Assembly (NCBI GenBank): GCA_003166865.1
Contig: PMUP01000072.1
Coordinates: forward strand, 49,762-102,376
Length of the DNA stretch: 52,615 nt
Origin: Bryobacterales bacterium
Lineage (GTDB): Bacteria; Acidobacteriota; Terriglobia; Bryobacterales; Bryobacteraceae
Direction of reading: 5' to 3'
The position numbers were made by a program, and so were the translations under genes. Positions 35,121-45,193 of the stretch are shown piece by piece. The notes under the pieces are model-generated. The model saw only the letters and a list, made by a program, of their open reading frames with translations, was not told where the DNA came from and ran no database searches. Each line of letters opens with the position of its first letter. Within the stretch, counting starts at the first letter, position 1.

Positions 35121-35641
35121 CGGAATGCTCCCCCAGCCTCCATCGCTTTCGGCGCTTTCATCAGCGGGGCCAAACTGTTGCGCAACTCCTGCCGCGCCCG
35201 GCTCAGCCGGGACATCACGGTACCGATGGGAACGTTCAAAATCTCCGCGATCTCGCGGCAGGTGAATCCTTCCACTACACACAGCAAGAGCACGGTGCGT
35301 TGTTCGATCGGCAACGCCTCGAGCGCCTCTCGGATCTCAAGCGCTTCCTGGAGCCGGGTGTCGACAACCGTGGAAACGGGCAAAAGGGCCGAGGCCCGCT
35401 GCGCCTTCCGGCCCTGACCGTAAAACGCGTTGAGCAAGATCCGGAACAGCCAGGCGCGCGCATTGCTGTCCGTCTGGAAACGATGGAACCCGCGCCAGGC
35501 GAGCAGCATGGTCTCCTGCACCAGGTCTTCGGCAGCCGCGCCATTGAGCGTGAGACGCCGAGCCACACGCAGCAGGGCCGCCAAGTGCGGCATTGCAATC
35601 CGCTCGAAGGCTTCCTGCTGGGTGGGCTGCTCGGTGGGCAC
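35117..35641 (-). CDS. ECF-type RNA polymerase sigma factor
   Basis: A 174-residue ECF sigma factor. Region 2: AAEDLVQETMLLAWRGFHRF and ARAWLFRILLN; region 4: FTCREIAEILNVPIGTVMSRLSRAR. It overlaps its likely anti-sigma partner by 4 bases. It is a different module from the one at 21201-22510; the partner lacks the zinc-finger motif. A 132-base gap separates it from the upstream peroxiredoxin gene on the same strand. Confidence 0.92.
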   Translation of the reverse strand: MPTEQPTQQEAFERIAMPHLAALLRVARRLTLNGAAAEDLVQETMLLAWRGFHRFQTDSNARAWLFRILLNAFYGQGRKAQRASALLPVSTVVDTRLQEALEIREALEALPIEQRTVLLLCVVEGFTCREIAEILNVPIGTVMSRLSRARQELRNSLAPLMKAPKAMEAGGAFR

Positions 35642-35773
35642 TTCGCTTCATCATACCGCTCGCTGACACGCGCGGGCTCGGAAGCGCAAAGGGTGCGGCG
35701 CGCACCACAAGACCGGTCAGGAACTGCTTCGCGCCGCACTCCTTTTTGCGCGAGTTCCTCGGAAGCGCGCCGG

Positions 35774-36310
35774 TTAGTCGCTCTTCTTCTGGAGTTCGTC
35801 CAAGGCCGCCAGCACTTCCTTGCTGTGCGGATTCGGATCCACCTTCACATAGACTTTGCGAATGACACCCTTCGGATCGATGAGGAACGTGTTGCGCGCA
35901 GCCACCTGCATCTTCCCGAAAGCGCTCAGGCAGCCGTACTTGTCGGTGACCACATGCTCGGGATCGGAGAGCAGCTTAAACGTCAGGTTCTCCTTGGTGC
36001 AGAACTGCACGTGCGAATCCACGGTATCCAGGCTGACGCCGACGATCACCGCGTTCTTTTTGTCAAACTCCGGCTGGTCGCGCTGGAAATTGTGCGCTTC
36101 AATGGTGCAGCCGGGGGTCATGTCTTTGGGGTAGAAATAGAGCACCACCCACTTGCCCTTGAAATCGTTCAGGCTGACGTCCTTGCCTTCTTGCGATTTC
36201 AGAGTAAAGCCGGGCGCCTTGGTTCCCTCGGCCGGTACGGCGTCGGCGGCGTACAGCGCCGCGCCCGCAACCAGCATCAATGCGGTCATTCCAAACAGTA
36301 AAGTCTTCAT
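35774..36310 (-). CDS. Exported peroxiredoxin (BCP/AhpC-TSA type)
   Basis: A 178-residue thiol peroxidase with a signal peptide (about residues 1-22, ending YAADA). The peroxidatic cysteine is Cys68 in PKDMTPGCTIEA. The usual BCP resolving cysteine five residues later is replaced (EAHNF), so a resolving role would fall to Cys104 or Cys127, or the protein is a one-Cys type. It would reduce peroxides in the periplasm. An AAGGAG lies about 12 bases before the ATG. It lies upstream of the second ECF sigma module on the same strand, which may control or be controlled by oxidative conditions; that link is inference. Confidence 0.9.
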   Translation of the reverse strand: MKTLLFGMTALMLVAGAALYAADAVPAEGTKAPGFTLKSQEGKDVSLNDFKGKWVVLYFYPKDMTPGCTIEAHNFQRDQPEFDKKNAVIVGVSLDTVDSHVQFCTKENLTFKLLSDPEHVVTDKYGCLSAFGKMQVAARNTFLIDPKGVIRKVYVKVDPNPHSKEVLAALDELQKKSD

Positions 36311-36434
36311 TCTGGGAATTGTCTCCTTGTTTATGGTCGCCCAAAGCTTGTTTCAAGTAAAGCCGGGCTGACACTAGCTAGAATGCTCGGAGGGGGCGAA
36401 TTCATCCATGGGTTTTCGGGAAGATTTTGCGCGG

Positions 36435-37310
36435 CTATGCTGCCTTCTTAGCGAATTTGTAGCGAACAAGCAGAAGGCCCGCGAGGCCAAGCCCAAGCGG
36501 CAACAAGAGCGACGGTTCGGGGGTGGCGGCACTAAATGAGATGGCTGGATCATAAGGCGCCCAATCGCTATCCTGCTGGAATACCCCGGCGACTGCTGAG
36601 GGGTTCGAGTAAAACCCGGCGTAGCTGGTATTCCAATAGACTGAACCGGGGACTAGATCGCTGCCGACCGAGGGTACAAACGGGTCGGTACCGTCCGGAT
36701 TGGAGTTCAAACCAATGTTGAGCGAGTCATAGGGTCCCGCGACTCCTGTTGGATCGGCACCCGCGGTTTCTGTGTTGAAAGCAAGACCCCAAATGAACTG
36801 GCTTGGCACCGCTATGTTGGCCAAGCTGAAAGTGACGGTCTGGGCCAACCCGAAGTAGCAGTGTCCATCCCCAGCGAGCCATGCCTGATTCGCATATCCA
36901 CTGGCTGAATCGAGCGACTGGCAGGCGGAACTCGCGCTCCCCTCGGGCTGCCATTGAACGAATGCGTTGATGGTATCTGTCGCGATCAAAGATCCAACGG
37001 AATCTGCCGCGCCAACATTGTACAGGTCGAGAGTCAGCGGGACGTTGTAACCGGTGGATGTTCCGGCAGGCTCATAGGTGGATTCCTCCGCCCAGTTATC
37101 CAATAAGACCGTAGCCGAGGTGAGCGTGGCCCCGACATTTCCCTGGAGTTGGACGCCTTGGCCGAACTCGGCGGCGGAGGTCGCCTCAAACCCCACGCTG
37201 GGGACGGTATACGGAATGGGTGATGGCAGACTGTTGTACACGACACTCGCCATGGCGGGCAAAGCCGAGGCCGCCACGCACAACACCAAAGGCGCCAAGA
37301 GTTTTCTCAT
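36435..37310 (-). CDS. PEP-CTERM sorting-domain exported protein
   Basis: A 291-residue protein with a signal peptide (residues 1-21, ending PAMA) and a C-terminal PEP-CTERM tail: TPEPS, a hydrophobic helix (LLLPLGLGLAGLLLVRY) and a basic end (KFAKKA). Exosortase would cut and anchor or release it at the envelope; no exosortase gene is in the window. The body is rich in Ser, Asn, Gly and Asp and looks beta-structured, but I recognise no domain. It may be an extracellular matrix or surface protein. Confidence 0.8.
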   Translation of the reverse strand: MRKLLAPLVLCVAASALPAMASVVYNSLPSPIPYTVPSVGFEATSAAEFGQGVQLQGNVGATLTSATVLLDNWAEESTYEPAGTSTGYNVPLTLDLYNVGAADSVGSLIATDTINAFVQWQPEGSASSACQSLDSASGYANQAWLAGDGHCYFGLAQTVTFSLANIAVPSQFIWGLAFNTETAGADPTGVAGPYDSLNIGLNSNPDGTDPFVPSVGSDLVPGSVYWNTSYAGFYSNPSAVAGVFQQDSDWAPYDPAISFSAATPEPSLLLPLGLGLAGLLLVRYKFAKKAA

Positions 37311-37558
37311 AAATTTAGTTTCCTATCCTCGTTTTAGTGAAACATATTTCCAATTTGATTAATTATATCTTTGGACGACGATCGGTTCAAAAGTTTCTTT
37401 GCCTCGAAAAGCCCGTGTAGTACTATCAGTTTGAATCCAAGTTTCGTCATGACGCGTACAGTGTTTCTAAAAATGCGGAGAAATCCGGACGATTCAGCTT
37501 CATATTCGAACATGGGGCGCTGGCTTCCCAAGGGGGAAGCTTCATAGAGGCTTTTGGG

Positions 37559-40500
37559 TCACCACGCGAAGCGCGCCGCCAGTTGGACCTGTCGCGCCGG
37601 CGTGATGGTGTGGCTGATGACGCCGGACGATTCCACGCCCAGAAACCGGTCCGGCAGAGCGAGATTGGTGCGATTCTGCAGGTTGTGCGCTTCCGCGCGG
37701 AGTTGCAGGCGCAGACGCTCGCGCAGCCGGAAGGTGCGGGATAACGCCGTATCGACGGTGGCCAGGCCGGGACCTCGGAGAATGTCGAATCCCGAATCGC
37801 CGTACTGAAGCAACGGGGGAACTTGGAACGCGTCGCCGGGCGTGGATGGATCGAGCGTGGTATTGAACCATTGCAGATACGAGCCCTGGCCTGCAGGCAA
37901 AGCGCCGTTGCCGACGCGGTTCGGGAGCTGGAATCCTCCGGTGTTCAAGCTGTTGACGGCGAGCTCGGGCGTGAAGGGGAACCCGGTCTGAATGGTCACC
38001 AGCGCGCTGATCCCCCAATTGGCGAACAGCATGGAAGCTAGCGAACGCGCGCCGGCCGCGCCCGAGTTCTTGAAAGGAAGATCGTAGTGCGCCGACAAGA
38101 CCGCGCGTTGTGTGATGTCGAACGGAGAAGGCGAACGGTTCTCCCGCGGACTATAGAGATACTGCGGCCCATTCGGACGGCTTTCGGGATCGGTGAAGGG
38201 GGCAATCGCATCGTCGATTTCTTTTGAGTACACGTAGCTCATCAAAACCTGAAGCCCGGGCGCCAATTCGCCGGCCAGCTTGATCTGACCGCCATAGTAC
38301 GTGGAGCCTCCGCCCATCGCCAAATACTCGATGCGCGATGTGTACGGCTGATACGGATAGTAGTTGTTGGATTCGTAGGGCGTGGGATACGGCTGATTGG
38401 CGTTATAGGTGGCGAACAAATGCACGCCCATCGAGCTGGTCACGCCGGCCTCCAGTGCGAGCTTGGGGCGCAGCCGCTGCTCCAGGAACACACTCCAGTC
38501 GTCGGCGTACGGGACGAAATTCTGTGGTTGGATCGCGTAGACGGAGCCATGCACGCTGTTGAGCAAGGCGGCATTCAACAACTGTACCGGCGCGGGCGCG
38601 GGCAACCCGGCGGAAATATTCGGCCCCACCTGATAAGTGCCATTGATGAAATCCTGCAAGGCCGCGTAGGGAGGATTCCGCGCCAGGATGCCTTGGGCGA
38701 GAACAGAGCCGGTGTCATAGTCCTTGCTGAAGCCTCCTCGCAGGGTGGTGGATCCGCCGAGTTCGAGTGCGAAGCCGGCCCTGGGCGCGATGGCACGTTT
38801 GAAGAAATCGAGTCCCGCGTAGCCGTTTACTCCTCCCTGGCCGGCGAATTGATTGAGCGCCGCCGCGCCTCTGGCAAAATCGAAGTTGACCATGCGGTCA
38901 TTGGCTTCGGTGAGCGGAGGAAGCAGCGAATAGCGGGCCCCGGCCTGAAGGGTAAGCCTTCCAAACAGCCGGATCTGATCCTGCGCGAACCCGGACAACT
39001 CCCAGGCACGCAGATGGTACGGTTGGAACTGAACGTCGCGCCGGACTTCGGTAGGATAGCCTAGCAGCAGCGATGCGATGGAGTCGCCCTCCGCTGTGCC
39101 GGGCACGCCGGTGTAATCGGGCGTGAAGTAGAATGTGCCTCGATCCGTGAATTCCGTCGCGCTGCCGTTGGTCAGCCTGCGAATCGCCTGAACGCCGAAC
39201 TTGAATGAGTGTCTTCCTTTGATCCAGCTCACGGTATCTTCCACCTGCGTGTTAGTCTCCCGAAGCGCCAGTGGGACCGGTTCGGCCGCGCCCAGCGAAG
39301 TGAAACCGGTTGGGCTGATGGACGGCAGTCCGTCGAACCCCAGGCCCGGAATGCCCGTGACGGCCGAGGCATTGATTCCCTGGTCGTCGGCGACCGACTG
39401 GAGATGAATGCCAGCGGCGCCCACGCGCAGATCATTGACGAGTTGCGGCCGCAGCGCGATAGTGTACGCGACTACGGCGCCCCAGGCCGTGGTGTTGGTC
39501 TGGGCCGCATTCGCCTGTTGCGTCAGGTCACTGCCGGCATAGCCGCCGCCGGCCAATGGAAGCGCGCCGGGCGATTGCAGGGCTTGGCGTTCCCCACTGA
39601 TGCGGACGAAGATTTTTCCGCGCGGGACCAGCTTGTCCGAGCGCACGTCGAACCGCTCGTTGTTATTGACGGCCGTCGGGGTGAAACGATAATTGTCGGC
39701 GCTGCCGGGAAGGTTCGGATTGGGATAAAGATCAATCAGGTTTTGCGACGCCTGGGGAATAAGCGAGGCGGGAATCTGATTCCCCAAGAAGGGCTGGCGC
39801 GTGAATCCGTTCCCGTTTGGCGCAAGTGTAAGGGGATTGAATATAGCGATGCTTCCGAACTCGCCGGACTTCTCGGCGACGGTAGGAACCGTGGAGATAA
39901 CCGTCAGGCCCTGGCGCGCGCGCTCGGATTCGACATCGGCGAAATAGAACCAATCGTTGCGCCGGATGACGCCGCCGGCACTCCCGCCGAACAGGTTTCC
40001 CACCAGGCCGGGCTTTTGCGCTCCGTCGAAAAAATTGCGCGCATCCAGGACGGAGTTTTGAAAATCCTCGAAGACGCTTCCATGGAATTCGTTCGAACCC
40101 GAGTGAGTTTGGACGCTGACGCTCGCGCCGGTTTCGTGACCGAACTCGGCTGGGATATACCCGGCGGCAAGGCTCACGGCGGATATGGCTTCCCTCGACG
40201 GTACCAGAATGGACGAGCGAACCCAGTTCTCGTTGTTGTCGATTCCATCCACCAGGAAGTTGTTGTCCTGGCCGCGCTGTCCGAAGCTGTTCAAGCTCAG
40301 GTTGCCGCGGGCTCCGTAGGGTCCAAAGCCCTCGATGTCGCCGTCTTGCTGGCCGGGCGTGATTTCGGCCTTGTCACGAAGCGAATCCAGATACGAGCCG
40401 AAGAGTGCCGGAGGATCGAGCGCTTGGGGCGTTAGGGTGAGGATCACGGGAGCGTCGACGATCTCGCCTTCCTCGACGACTGCCGCGGAAGTATGCACGC

Positions 40501-40765
40501 CGAACGCCGGGGAGGTGACGACGATCGTGTAGGAGCCGGCCGGAAGATTCGGCGCGGAATATCTGCCGGTCTGCCCGGCGATCAGCGAGCGCCGCAGACC
40601 ATCGTGATCGATCAGCGTCACCTCGGCCAAGGGCACCGGGTCGCCCCAGGCGTCCCAAACGGTTCCTGACAGAGTGCCAGTCTTAGGCGCGGGCTGAGAG
40701 TGAAGACACGGCGAAAGAAATAAAAGAATCAGCCAGGCAGCGCTCCGCCATGTGGTTAGCTGCAT
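37559..40765 (-). CDS. Oar-like TonB-dependent outer-membrane receptor
   Basis: A 1068-residue receptor paralogous in layout to the one at 8337-11615. The frame extends to 40951, but ATG at 40765 (MQLTTWRSAAWLILLFLSPC) opens the signal peptide and is used. A carboxypeptidase-regulatory domain (GTLSGTVWDAWGDPVPLAEVTL) leads to the plug (GQRGQDNNFLVDGIDNNE) and a long barrel with the terminal aromatic residue (AARFAW). The substrate is unknown. It diverges from the exported methyltransferase-like gene with about 90 bases between the two starts. Confidence 0.87.
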   Translation of the reverse strand: MQLTTWRSAAWLILLFLSPCLHSQPAPKTGTLSGTVWDAWGDPVPLAEVTLIDHDGLRRSLIAGQTGRYSAPNLPAGSYTIVVTSPAFGVHTSAAVVEEGEIVDAPVILTLTPQALDPPALFGSYLDSLRDKAEITPGQQDGDIEGFGPYGARGNLSLNSFGQRGQDNNFLVDGIDNNENWVRSSILVPSREAISAVSLAAGYIPAEFGHETGASVSVQTHSGSNEFHGSVFEDFQNSVLDARNFFDGAQKPGLVGNLFGGSAGGVIRRNDWFYFADVESERARQGLTVISTVPTVAEKSGEFGSIAIFNPLTLAPNGNGFTRQPFLGNQIPASLIPQASQNLIDLYPNPNLPGSADNYRFTPTAVNNNERFDVRSDKLVPRGKIFVRISGERQALQSPGALPLAGGGYAGSDLTQQANAAQTNTTAWGAVVAYTIALRPQLVNDLRVGAAGIHLQSVADDQGINASAVTGIPGLGFDGLPSISPTGFTSLGAAEPVPLALRETNTQVEDTVSWIKGRHSFKFGVQAIRRLTNGSATEFTDRGTFYFTPDYTGVPGTAEGDSIASLLLGYPTEVRRDVQFQPYHLRAWELSGFAQDQIRLFGRLTLQAGARYSLLPPLTEANDRMVNFDFARGAAALNQFAGQGGVNGYAGLDFFKRAIAPRAGFALELGGSTTLRGGFSKDYDTGSVLAQGILARNPPYAALQDFINGTYQVGPNISAGLPAPAPVQLLNAALLNSVHGSVYAIQPQNFVPYADDWSVFLEQRLRPKLALEAGVTSSMGVHLFATYNANQPYPTPYESNNYYPYQPYTSRIEYLAMGGGSTYYGGQIKLAGELAPGLQVLMSYVYSKEIDDAIAPFTDPESRPNGPQYLYSPRENRSPSPFDITQRAVLSAHYDLPFKNSGAAGARSLASMLFANWGISALVTIQTGFPFTPELAVNSLNTGGFQLPNRVGNGALPAGQGSYLQWFNTTLDPSTPGDAFQVPPLLQYGDSGFDILRGPGLATVDTALSRTFRLRERLRLQLRAEAHNLQNRTNLALPDRFLGVESSGVISHTITPARQVQLAARFAW

Positions 40766-40854
40766 CGGCTGGCGGGCCCTACGCGGAAAATGAGCATAGG
40801 GACAGAGTAACACCTGCCGCCCTCCTCTATACTTTAGAAATCGGCAATCTCCCA

Positions 40855-42231
40855 GTGACGCGCAGAGAGCTATTGGCCCTGGCTCTGGGTTGCATTCCCC
40901 TTCGGGCGCAGCCTGCGGAACGGCCGGAGTATTTGTCGCTGGCCGACGCACGTCACGTTCTCGAAAGCTTCGCCGGCGAGCTTCCCACAGGATTGGACCG
41001 AGCGCCGGATACTGCGTCGTGGTTGAAGTGGGAGACAGCTCGCGACCAGGAGATCCGTTCCCGGCTCAAGCGCGGCGATGCCGATTCCATCGTGAACCTG
41101 GTCCTGTTTGGGACTTCCTTCACCACGCGGCCGCGGCTGACTGCCAAACAGACGGAAACTGCCGAAGACGACTCCGAAGCCGCCGGCAGGCTCATCCTCG
41201 CACGCATCCAGGATTTCGCCAGAGCGGTCTTCAATCCCGGCCGCAACGAGCGCCTGCAGTTTGCCGGCGCATGGCTGAAGGAATACGGCATCGATCCCTC
41301 GGATCCGGCGGCCGACAAGCGGATCGTAGTTGTTCTGCTGGAAAACATCCGGCGGGTGCTCGGCGAGCAGCGCGCCTACAACCGCGCCATCGACGCCGCC
41401 AAGCAGGCGGGCGACTCGGGCAGCTTATTCGTGGCCCGCTCGAGCCTCTATCGTGACCGGGGCTTGTCGCTGGATACTTCGTTCCGGCCGAACTATGCCA
41501 TTGAGCGCAGCTTGGCCGAAATCAAATCGGCGGGCTTGCTTCGGCAGATCCGGCGCGCGGCTGTGATCGGGCCGGGGCTGGATTTCACGGATAAGCGCAG
41601 CGGCTATGACTTCTATCCGATCCAGACTCTGCAACCGTTCGCGCTAGTGGATTCCTTGCGCAGGCTGCGATTGACGGAAGCGTTTGGGCCGACGGTGGAG
41701 ATCGTGGACCTCAGCGCGCGCGTGCGGGATCACGTGAGAGACGCGCTGGCGCAAGCTCGCAAGGGATCGGCGTACACCGTGCAGGTTCCCTTGGATCAAG
41801 ACACGCGCTGGCTGCCTGAGACCACCGGCTATTGGCGGAGGTTCGGCTCCGAGATTGGAACCAGTGCGCAGGCTCTCAGCCCTCCGCCTGGCGTGGAGGT
41901 GCGCACGCGCGCGGTGCGTATCGGTCCGGATGTCGTCAAACTGCTGCGAGGGGCGGACCTGAACGTGGTGCTGCAACATCTGCCGCTTGCGGAAGATCGC
42001 AAGCTCGACCTGATGATCGCTACCAATGTCATGGTCTATTACGAGCCGTTCGAACAAGCTTTAGCCCTACAGAACATCGCTGGGATGCTGCGCCCGGGAG
42101 GAATGTTGCTGAGCAACAACGCGCTTCCGGAAGTAAAGGGAGTGCCGATGCGGCCGGTGGGGGGAACCAGCGTGGCTTACTCGGAAGATCCGGATGACGG
42201 AGACCATGTGCTGTGGTACAAGCGGGCGTAA
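40855..42231 (+). CDS. Exported methyltransferase-like protein with twin-arginine-type signal
   Basis: A 458-residue protein. The frame is open from 40750, but that would overlap the start of the divergent receptor; GTG at 40855 gives a neat N-terminus TRRELLALALGCIPLRAQ, a short hydrophobic signal preceded by two arginines (Tat-like). The C-terminal half resembles an S-adenosylmethionine-dependent methyltransferase: motif I VIGPGLDFTD near residue 250 and, later, LDLMIATNVMVYYEPFEQALA and MLRPGGMLLSNN, as in CheR-like proteins. The N-terminal 200 residues are helical and unrecognised. An exported SAM enzyme is odd because SAM is cytoplasmic, so either the signal is a membrane anchor or the domain has another use. 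Confidence 0.68.
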   Translation: MTRRELLALALGCIPLRAQPAERPEYLSLADARHVLESFAGELPTGLDRAPDTASWLKWETARDQEIRSRLKRGDADSIVNLVLFGTSFTTRPRLTAKQTETAEDDSEAAGRLILARIQDFARAVFNPGRNERLQFAGAWLKEYGIDPSDPAADKRIVVVLLENIRRVLGEQRAYNRAIDAAKQAGDSGSLFVARSSLYRDRGLSLDTSFRPNYAIERSLAEIKSAGLLRQIRRAAVIGPGLDFTDKRSGYDFYPIQTLQPFALVDSLRRLRLTEAFGPTVEIVDLSARVRDHVRDALAQARKGSAYTVQVPLDQDTRWLPETTGYWRRFGSEIGTSAQALSPPPGVEVRTRAVRIGPDVVKLLRGADLNVVLQHLPLAEDRKLDLMIATNVMVYYEPFEQALALQNIAGMLRPGGMLLSNNALPEVKGVPMRPVGGTSVAYSEDPDDGDHVLWYKRA

Positions 42232-42361
42232 CGCTGAGTGATGGCCGCGGCCCGTTCCCGCGCGTATCTGTTCACCAGAGCGATTCGAATCGTGGCGGTT
42301 CGTGCAATAAACTTGAATTTAGGTGCAGCCTGACATCCCCGCCAAGGGCCCTCACGCTTCC

Positions 42362-45193
42362 ATGATTGGCCAGACCCTCGGGCACTGTCGCATCGTTGCG
42401 AAGATCGGCGCCGGCGGCATGGGCGAAGTCTATCGCGCCCGTGATGAACAGCTCGACCGCGATGTAGCCGTGAAAGTCCTCCCGGCCGGCACTCTTGGGG
42501 ATGAAGCTGCGCGAAAACAATTCCGCAAGGAAGCTCTGGCGCTGGCCAAGCTGAATCATCCGAACATCGAGACGGTCCATGAATTCGGCACACAGGACGG
42601 TCTGGACTTCCTGGTGATGGAGCTGATTCAAGGAAGTACGTTGACGGCAAGACTCGCCGAAGGGCCGCTGTCCGAAAGAGATGTTCTGCGCCTCGGCATT
42701 CAACTTGCCGATGGCCTGATAGCCGCGCACGCGCAGGGCGTGATACACCGCGATCTCAAACCTGGAAATTTGATCATTACTCCCGACGGCCGGCTGAAGA
42801 TTCTTGATTTTGGCCTGGCCAGACTCGTGCACCCCGAAGTGGCCGACGATATCACGCTCAGCATCACCGTCGAGGCGGGTACGATTTCCGGAACTATTCC
42901 GTACATGGCGCCCGAACAATTGCGGGCGCTTCCCGCTGACGCGCGCAGCGACATCTACGCCGCCGGCGCCGTGCTCTACGAGATGGCCACCGGTTCGCGC
43001 CCGTTTCCAGAGCGGCAAAGTGCGGAGTTGATCGGCGCGATTCTCCACCGTACGCCCGCACCGCCAAGTTCCCTGAATCCGAGCATCGCCCCCACCCTCG
43101 ATAGCCTGATTCTCAAGGCCCTGGAGAAAGAACCGTCACAGCGTTATCAATCCGCGCGCGAGCTTCTCGTCGTCCTCGAAGGATTGTCCACAAGTACCGT
43201 GAGGTCCAGCGTGGCCGCGCCCGCGGCCCTATCGGGCGTCCCACGGCGCAGCTCTCGTCGGCTATTGCTGGGGGGCGTTGCGGCCGTCGTGCTGCTCGGC
43301 CTTGCCATCGGGGCCTGGCTGCGTTACGGCCACAAGCGGAATGCGCTCGGCCACAACGACACGATTGTACTCGCCGATTTCGCGAACGGAACGGGCGATC
43401 CGGTCTTCAATGACGCGCTGCGGCAGGGGCTGGCCGTTCAACTCGAACAATCGCCCTTCCTCAGCCTCATTTCCGAAAAGCTCATCCAGCAAAACCTGCG
43501 TCTCATGGGCCAATCGCCCGATGCACGGCTCACCCCGGAGCTGGCTCGCGACCTCTGTCAGCGCGCCGGTAGCAAGGCTTACATTGCCGGTTCGATTTCC
43601 AATCTGGGGAAGGATTATCTGATCGCCATCCACGCGGTGAATTGCGCCACCGGCGATTCGCTCGCCCAGCAGCAGGTGCAGGCCACGGGCAAAGAAAGGG
43701 TCCTCGACGCCCTGGGCCGGGCCGCCGCAAAAATTCGCGAGGAACTGGGCGAATCCATCAGCACCGTGCAGCAGCTTGATACCCCGCTTGCGCAGGCCAC
43801 CACACCTTCGCTCGAAGCTCTCCAAGCCTATAGCTTGGGACAAAAAGCAGCCGTCGGAGTGGCCGATGATGCCGCCGCCGTGCCTCTCTTCAAGCGTGCC
43901 ATCGAGCTCGACCCGCGCTTCGCCATGGCATATGCCTCGCTCGGCTCAAGCTATTCAAATCTTGGAGAAACAACCCTGGCGTCGGCAAACGCGAGCAAAG
44001 CCTACGAACTCGGCCAGCGCGTAAGCGATCGGGAAAAATTCTTCATCGAATCCGAATACTACCAGTTTGCCGTAGGCAACCTGGAAAAGGCGCGCCAGGC
44101 AAATGAACTCTGGCGACAGATGTATCCGCGAGACGTTGAGCCGTGGATCAACCTGGGGATTGTTTCCGGGAATCTTGGCCAATATGAAACGACCCTTGCG
44201 GACTTTCGTGAACCCGCCCGCCTTGGACCGGACGGTGTGGCGTACGCTTATCTCACCGGCGCTTATATGTACGCGAATCGGCCAGTGGAGGCCCGAGCCA
44301 CAGCCGCCGAAGCCCAGGCTAAAAAGCTCGATTCTCCCGCTCTGCGCTTCTATCTCTACCAACTTGCCTTCGTGCAAAATGACTCAGCGGGGATGGCGGA
44401 GCAGGTGGTCTGGTCTTCAGGAAAGCCGGGGGTCGAAGACGTGCTGTTATTCTTCGAAGCAGAGACGCATGCCTATTTCGGGCGGCTCGCGAAGGCGCGG
44501 GAGTTTTCCCGCCGCGCGGTGGCTGCGGCTGCGCGGGTGGAAGAGAAAGAAACAGCAGCGGGCTACGAGGCCGCCGATGCTCTCCGGGAAGCGCTTTTCG
44601 GCAATTCTGCGGACGCTCGGCAACATGCGGCTGCGGCGATCAAGCTTTCCACCGGCCGCGATGTGCAGTTCGGAGCCGCGCTGGCGCTTGCCTTGGCGGG
44701 GGACACGGCTCGTGCGCAGGCGCTCGCGGATGGTTTGGCCAAGCGCTTCCCGGAAGATACGCTGGTGCAGTTCAACTATCTTCCGACTCTTTCCGCTCAA
44801 TTCGCGTTGAATCGCGCGAACGCTTCCAAGGCCATTGATGCTCTTCAGGCCGCTGCGCCGTACGAGTTGGGCTTGCCAAGCACCGGTACCCTGAATCTCG
44901 CTCTGTATCCGGTCTACTTTCGCGGAGAAGCTCTTTTGGCCGCGCATCGCGGGAACGAGGCTGCAGCCGAGTTCCAGAAAATCCTCGACCGTCCTGGTGT
45001 AATGACCAACGAGGTGATTGGGGCCCTCGCGCATCTTGGTATCGCCCGCGCCGATGCCCTGCAGGGCGACGCGGCCAGAGCTCGCACGGCCTACCAGGAT
45101 TTCTTCACGCTGTGGAAGGATGCCGATCCCGAGATTCCCATCCTGCGCGAAGCCAAAACCGAAGGCTCTGCTGCAAACTCAACGCGGCGCTGA
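42362..45193 (+). CDS. Membrane serine/threonine protein kinase with TPR sensor domain
   Basis: A 943-residue receptor kinase. ATG at 42362 (MIGQTLGHCRIV) matches the usual start of this kinase type; an in-frame GTG at 42323 is possible. Kinase motifs: P-loop GAGGMGEV (16-23), Lys38, HRD (129-131), DFG (149-151) and APE (183-185), all intact, so it should be active. A membrane helix lies at about 294-313. The C-terminal half has an adenylate-cyclase-type TolB-like/TPR architecture with several TPR repeats that probably bind partners outside. Targets are unknown. Its 3' end overlaps that of the convergent carbamoyltransferase gene by 15 bases. Confidence 0.9.
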   Translation: MIGQTLGHCRIVAKIGAGGMGEVYRARDEQLDRDVAVKVLPAGTLGDEAARKQFRKEALALAKLNHPNIETVHEFGTQDGLDFLVMELIQGSTLTARLAEGPLSERDVLRLGIQLADGLIAAHAQGVIHRDLKPGNLIITPDGRLKILDFGLARLVHPEVADDITLSITVEAGTISGTIPYMAPEQLRALPADARSDIYAAGAVLYEMATGSRPFPERQSAELIGAILHRTPAPPSSLNPSIAPTLDSLILKALEKEPSQRYQSARELLVVLEGLSTSTVRSSVAAPAALSGVPRRSSRRLLLGGVAAVVLLGLAIGAWLRYGHKRNALGHNDTIVLADFANGTGDPVFNDALRQGLAVQLEQSPFLSLISEKLIQQNLRLMGQSPDARLTPELARDLCQRAGSKAYIAGSISNLGKDYLIAIHAVNCATGDSLAQQQVQATGKERVLDALGRAAAKIREELGESISTVQQLDTPLAQATTPSLEALQAYSLGQKAAVGVADDAAAVPLFKRAIELDPRFAMAYASLGSSYSNLGETTLASANASKAYELGQRVSDREKFFIESEYYQFAVGNLEKARQANELWRQMYPRDVEPWINLGIVSGNLGQYETTLADFREPARLGPDGVAYAYLTGAYMYANRPVEARATAAEAQAKKLDSPALRFYLYQLAFVQNDSAGMAEQVVWSSGKPGVEDVLLFFEAETHAYFGRLAKAREFSRRAVAAAARVEEKETAAGYEAADALREALFGNSADARQHAAAAIKLSTGRDVQFGAALALALAGDTARAQALADGLAKRFPEDTLVQFNYLPTLSAQFALNRANASKAIDALQAAAPYELGLPSTGTLNLALYPVYFRGEALLAAHRGNEAAAEFQKILDRPGVMTNEVIGALAHLGIARADALQGDAARARTAYQDFFTLWKDADPEIPILREAKTEGSAANSTRR

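Noticed and set aside
37334-37531. 65-codon frame on the minus strand in the gap between the PEP-CTERM protein and the second TonB receptor
   Set aside because: No ribosome-binding site, no recognisable features; the 248-base gap otherwise holds no gene I can support.
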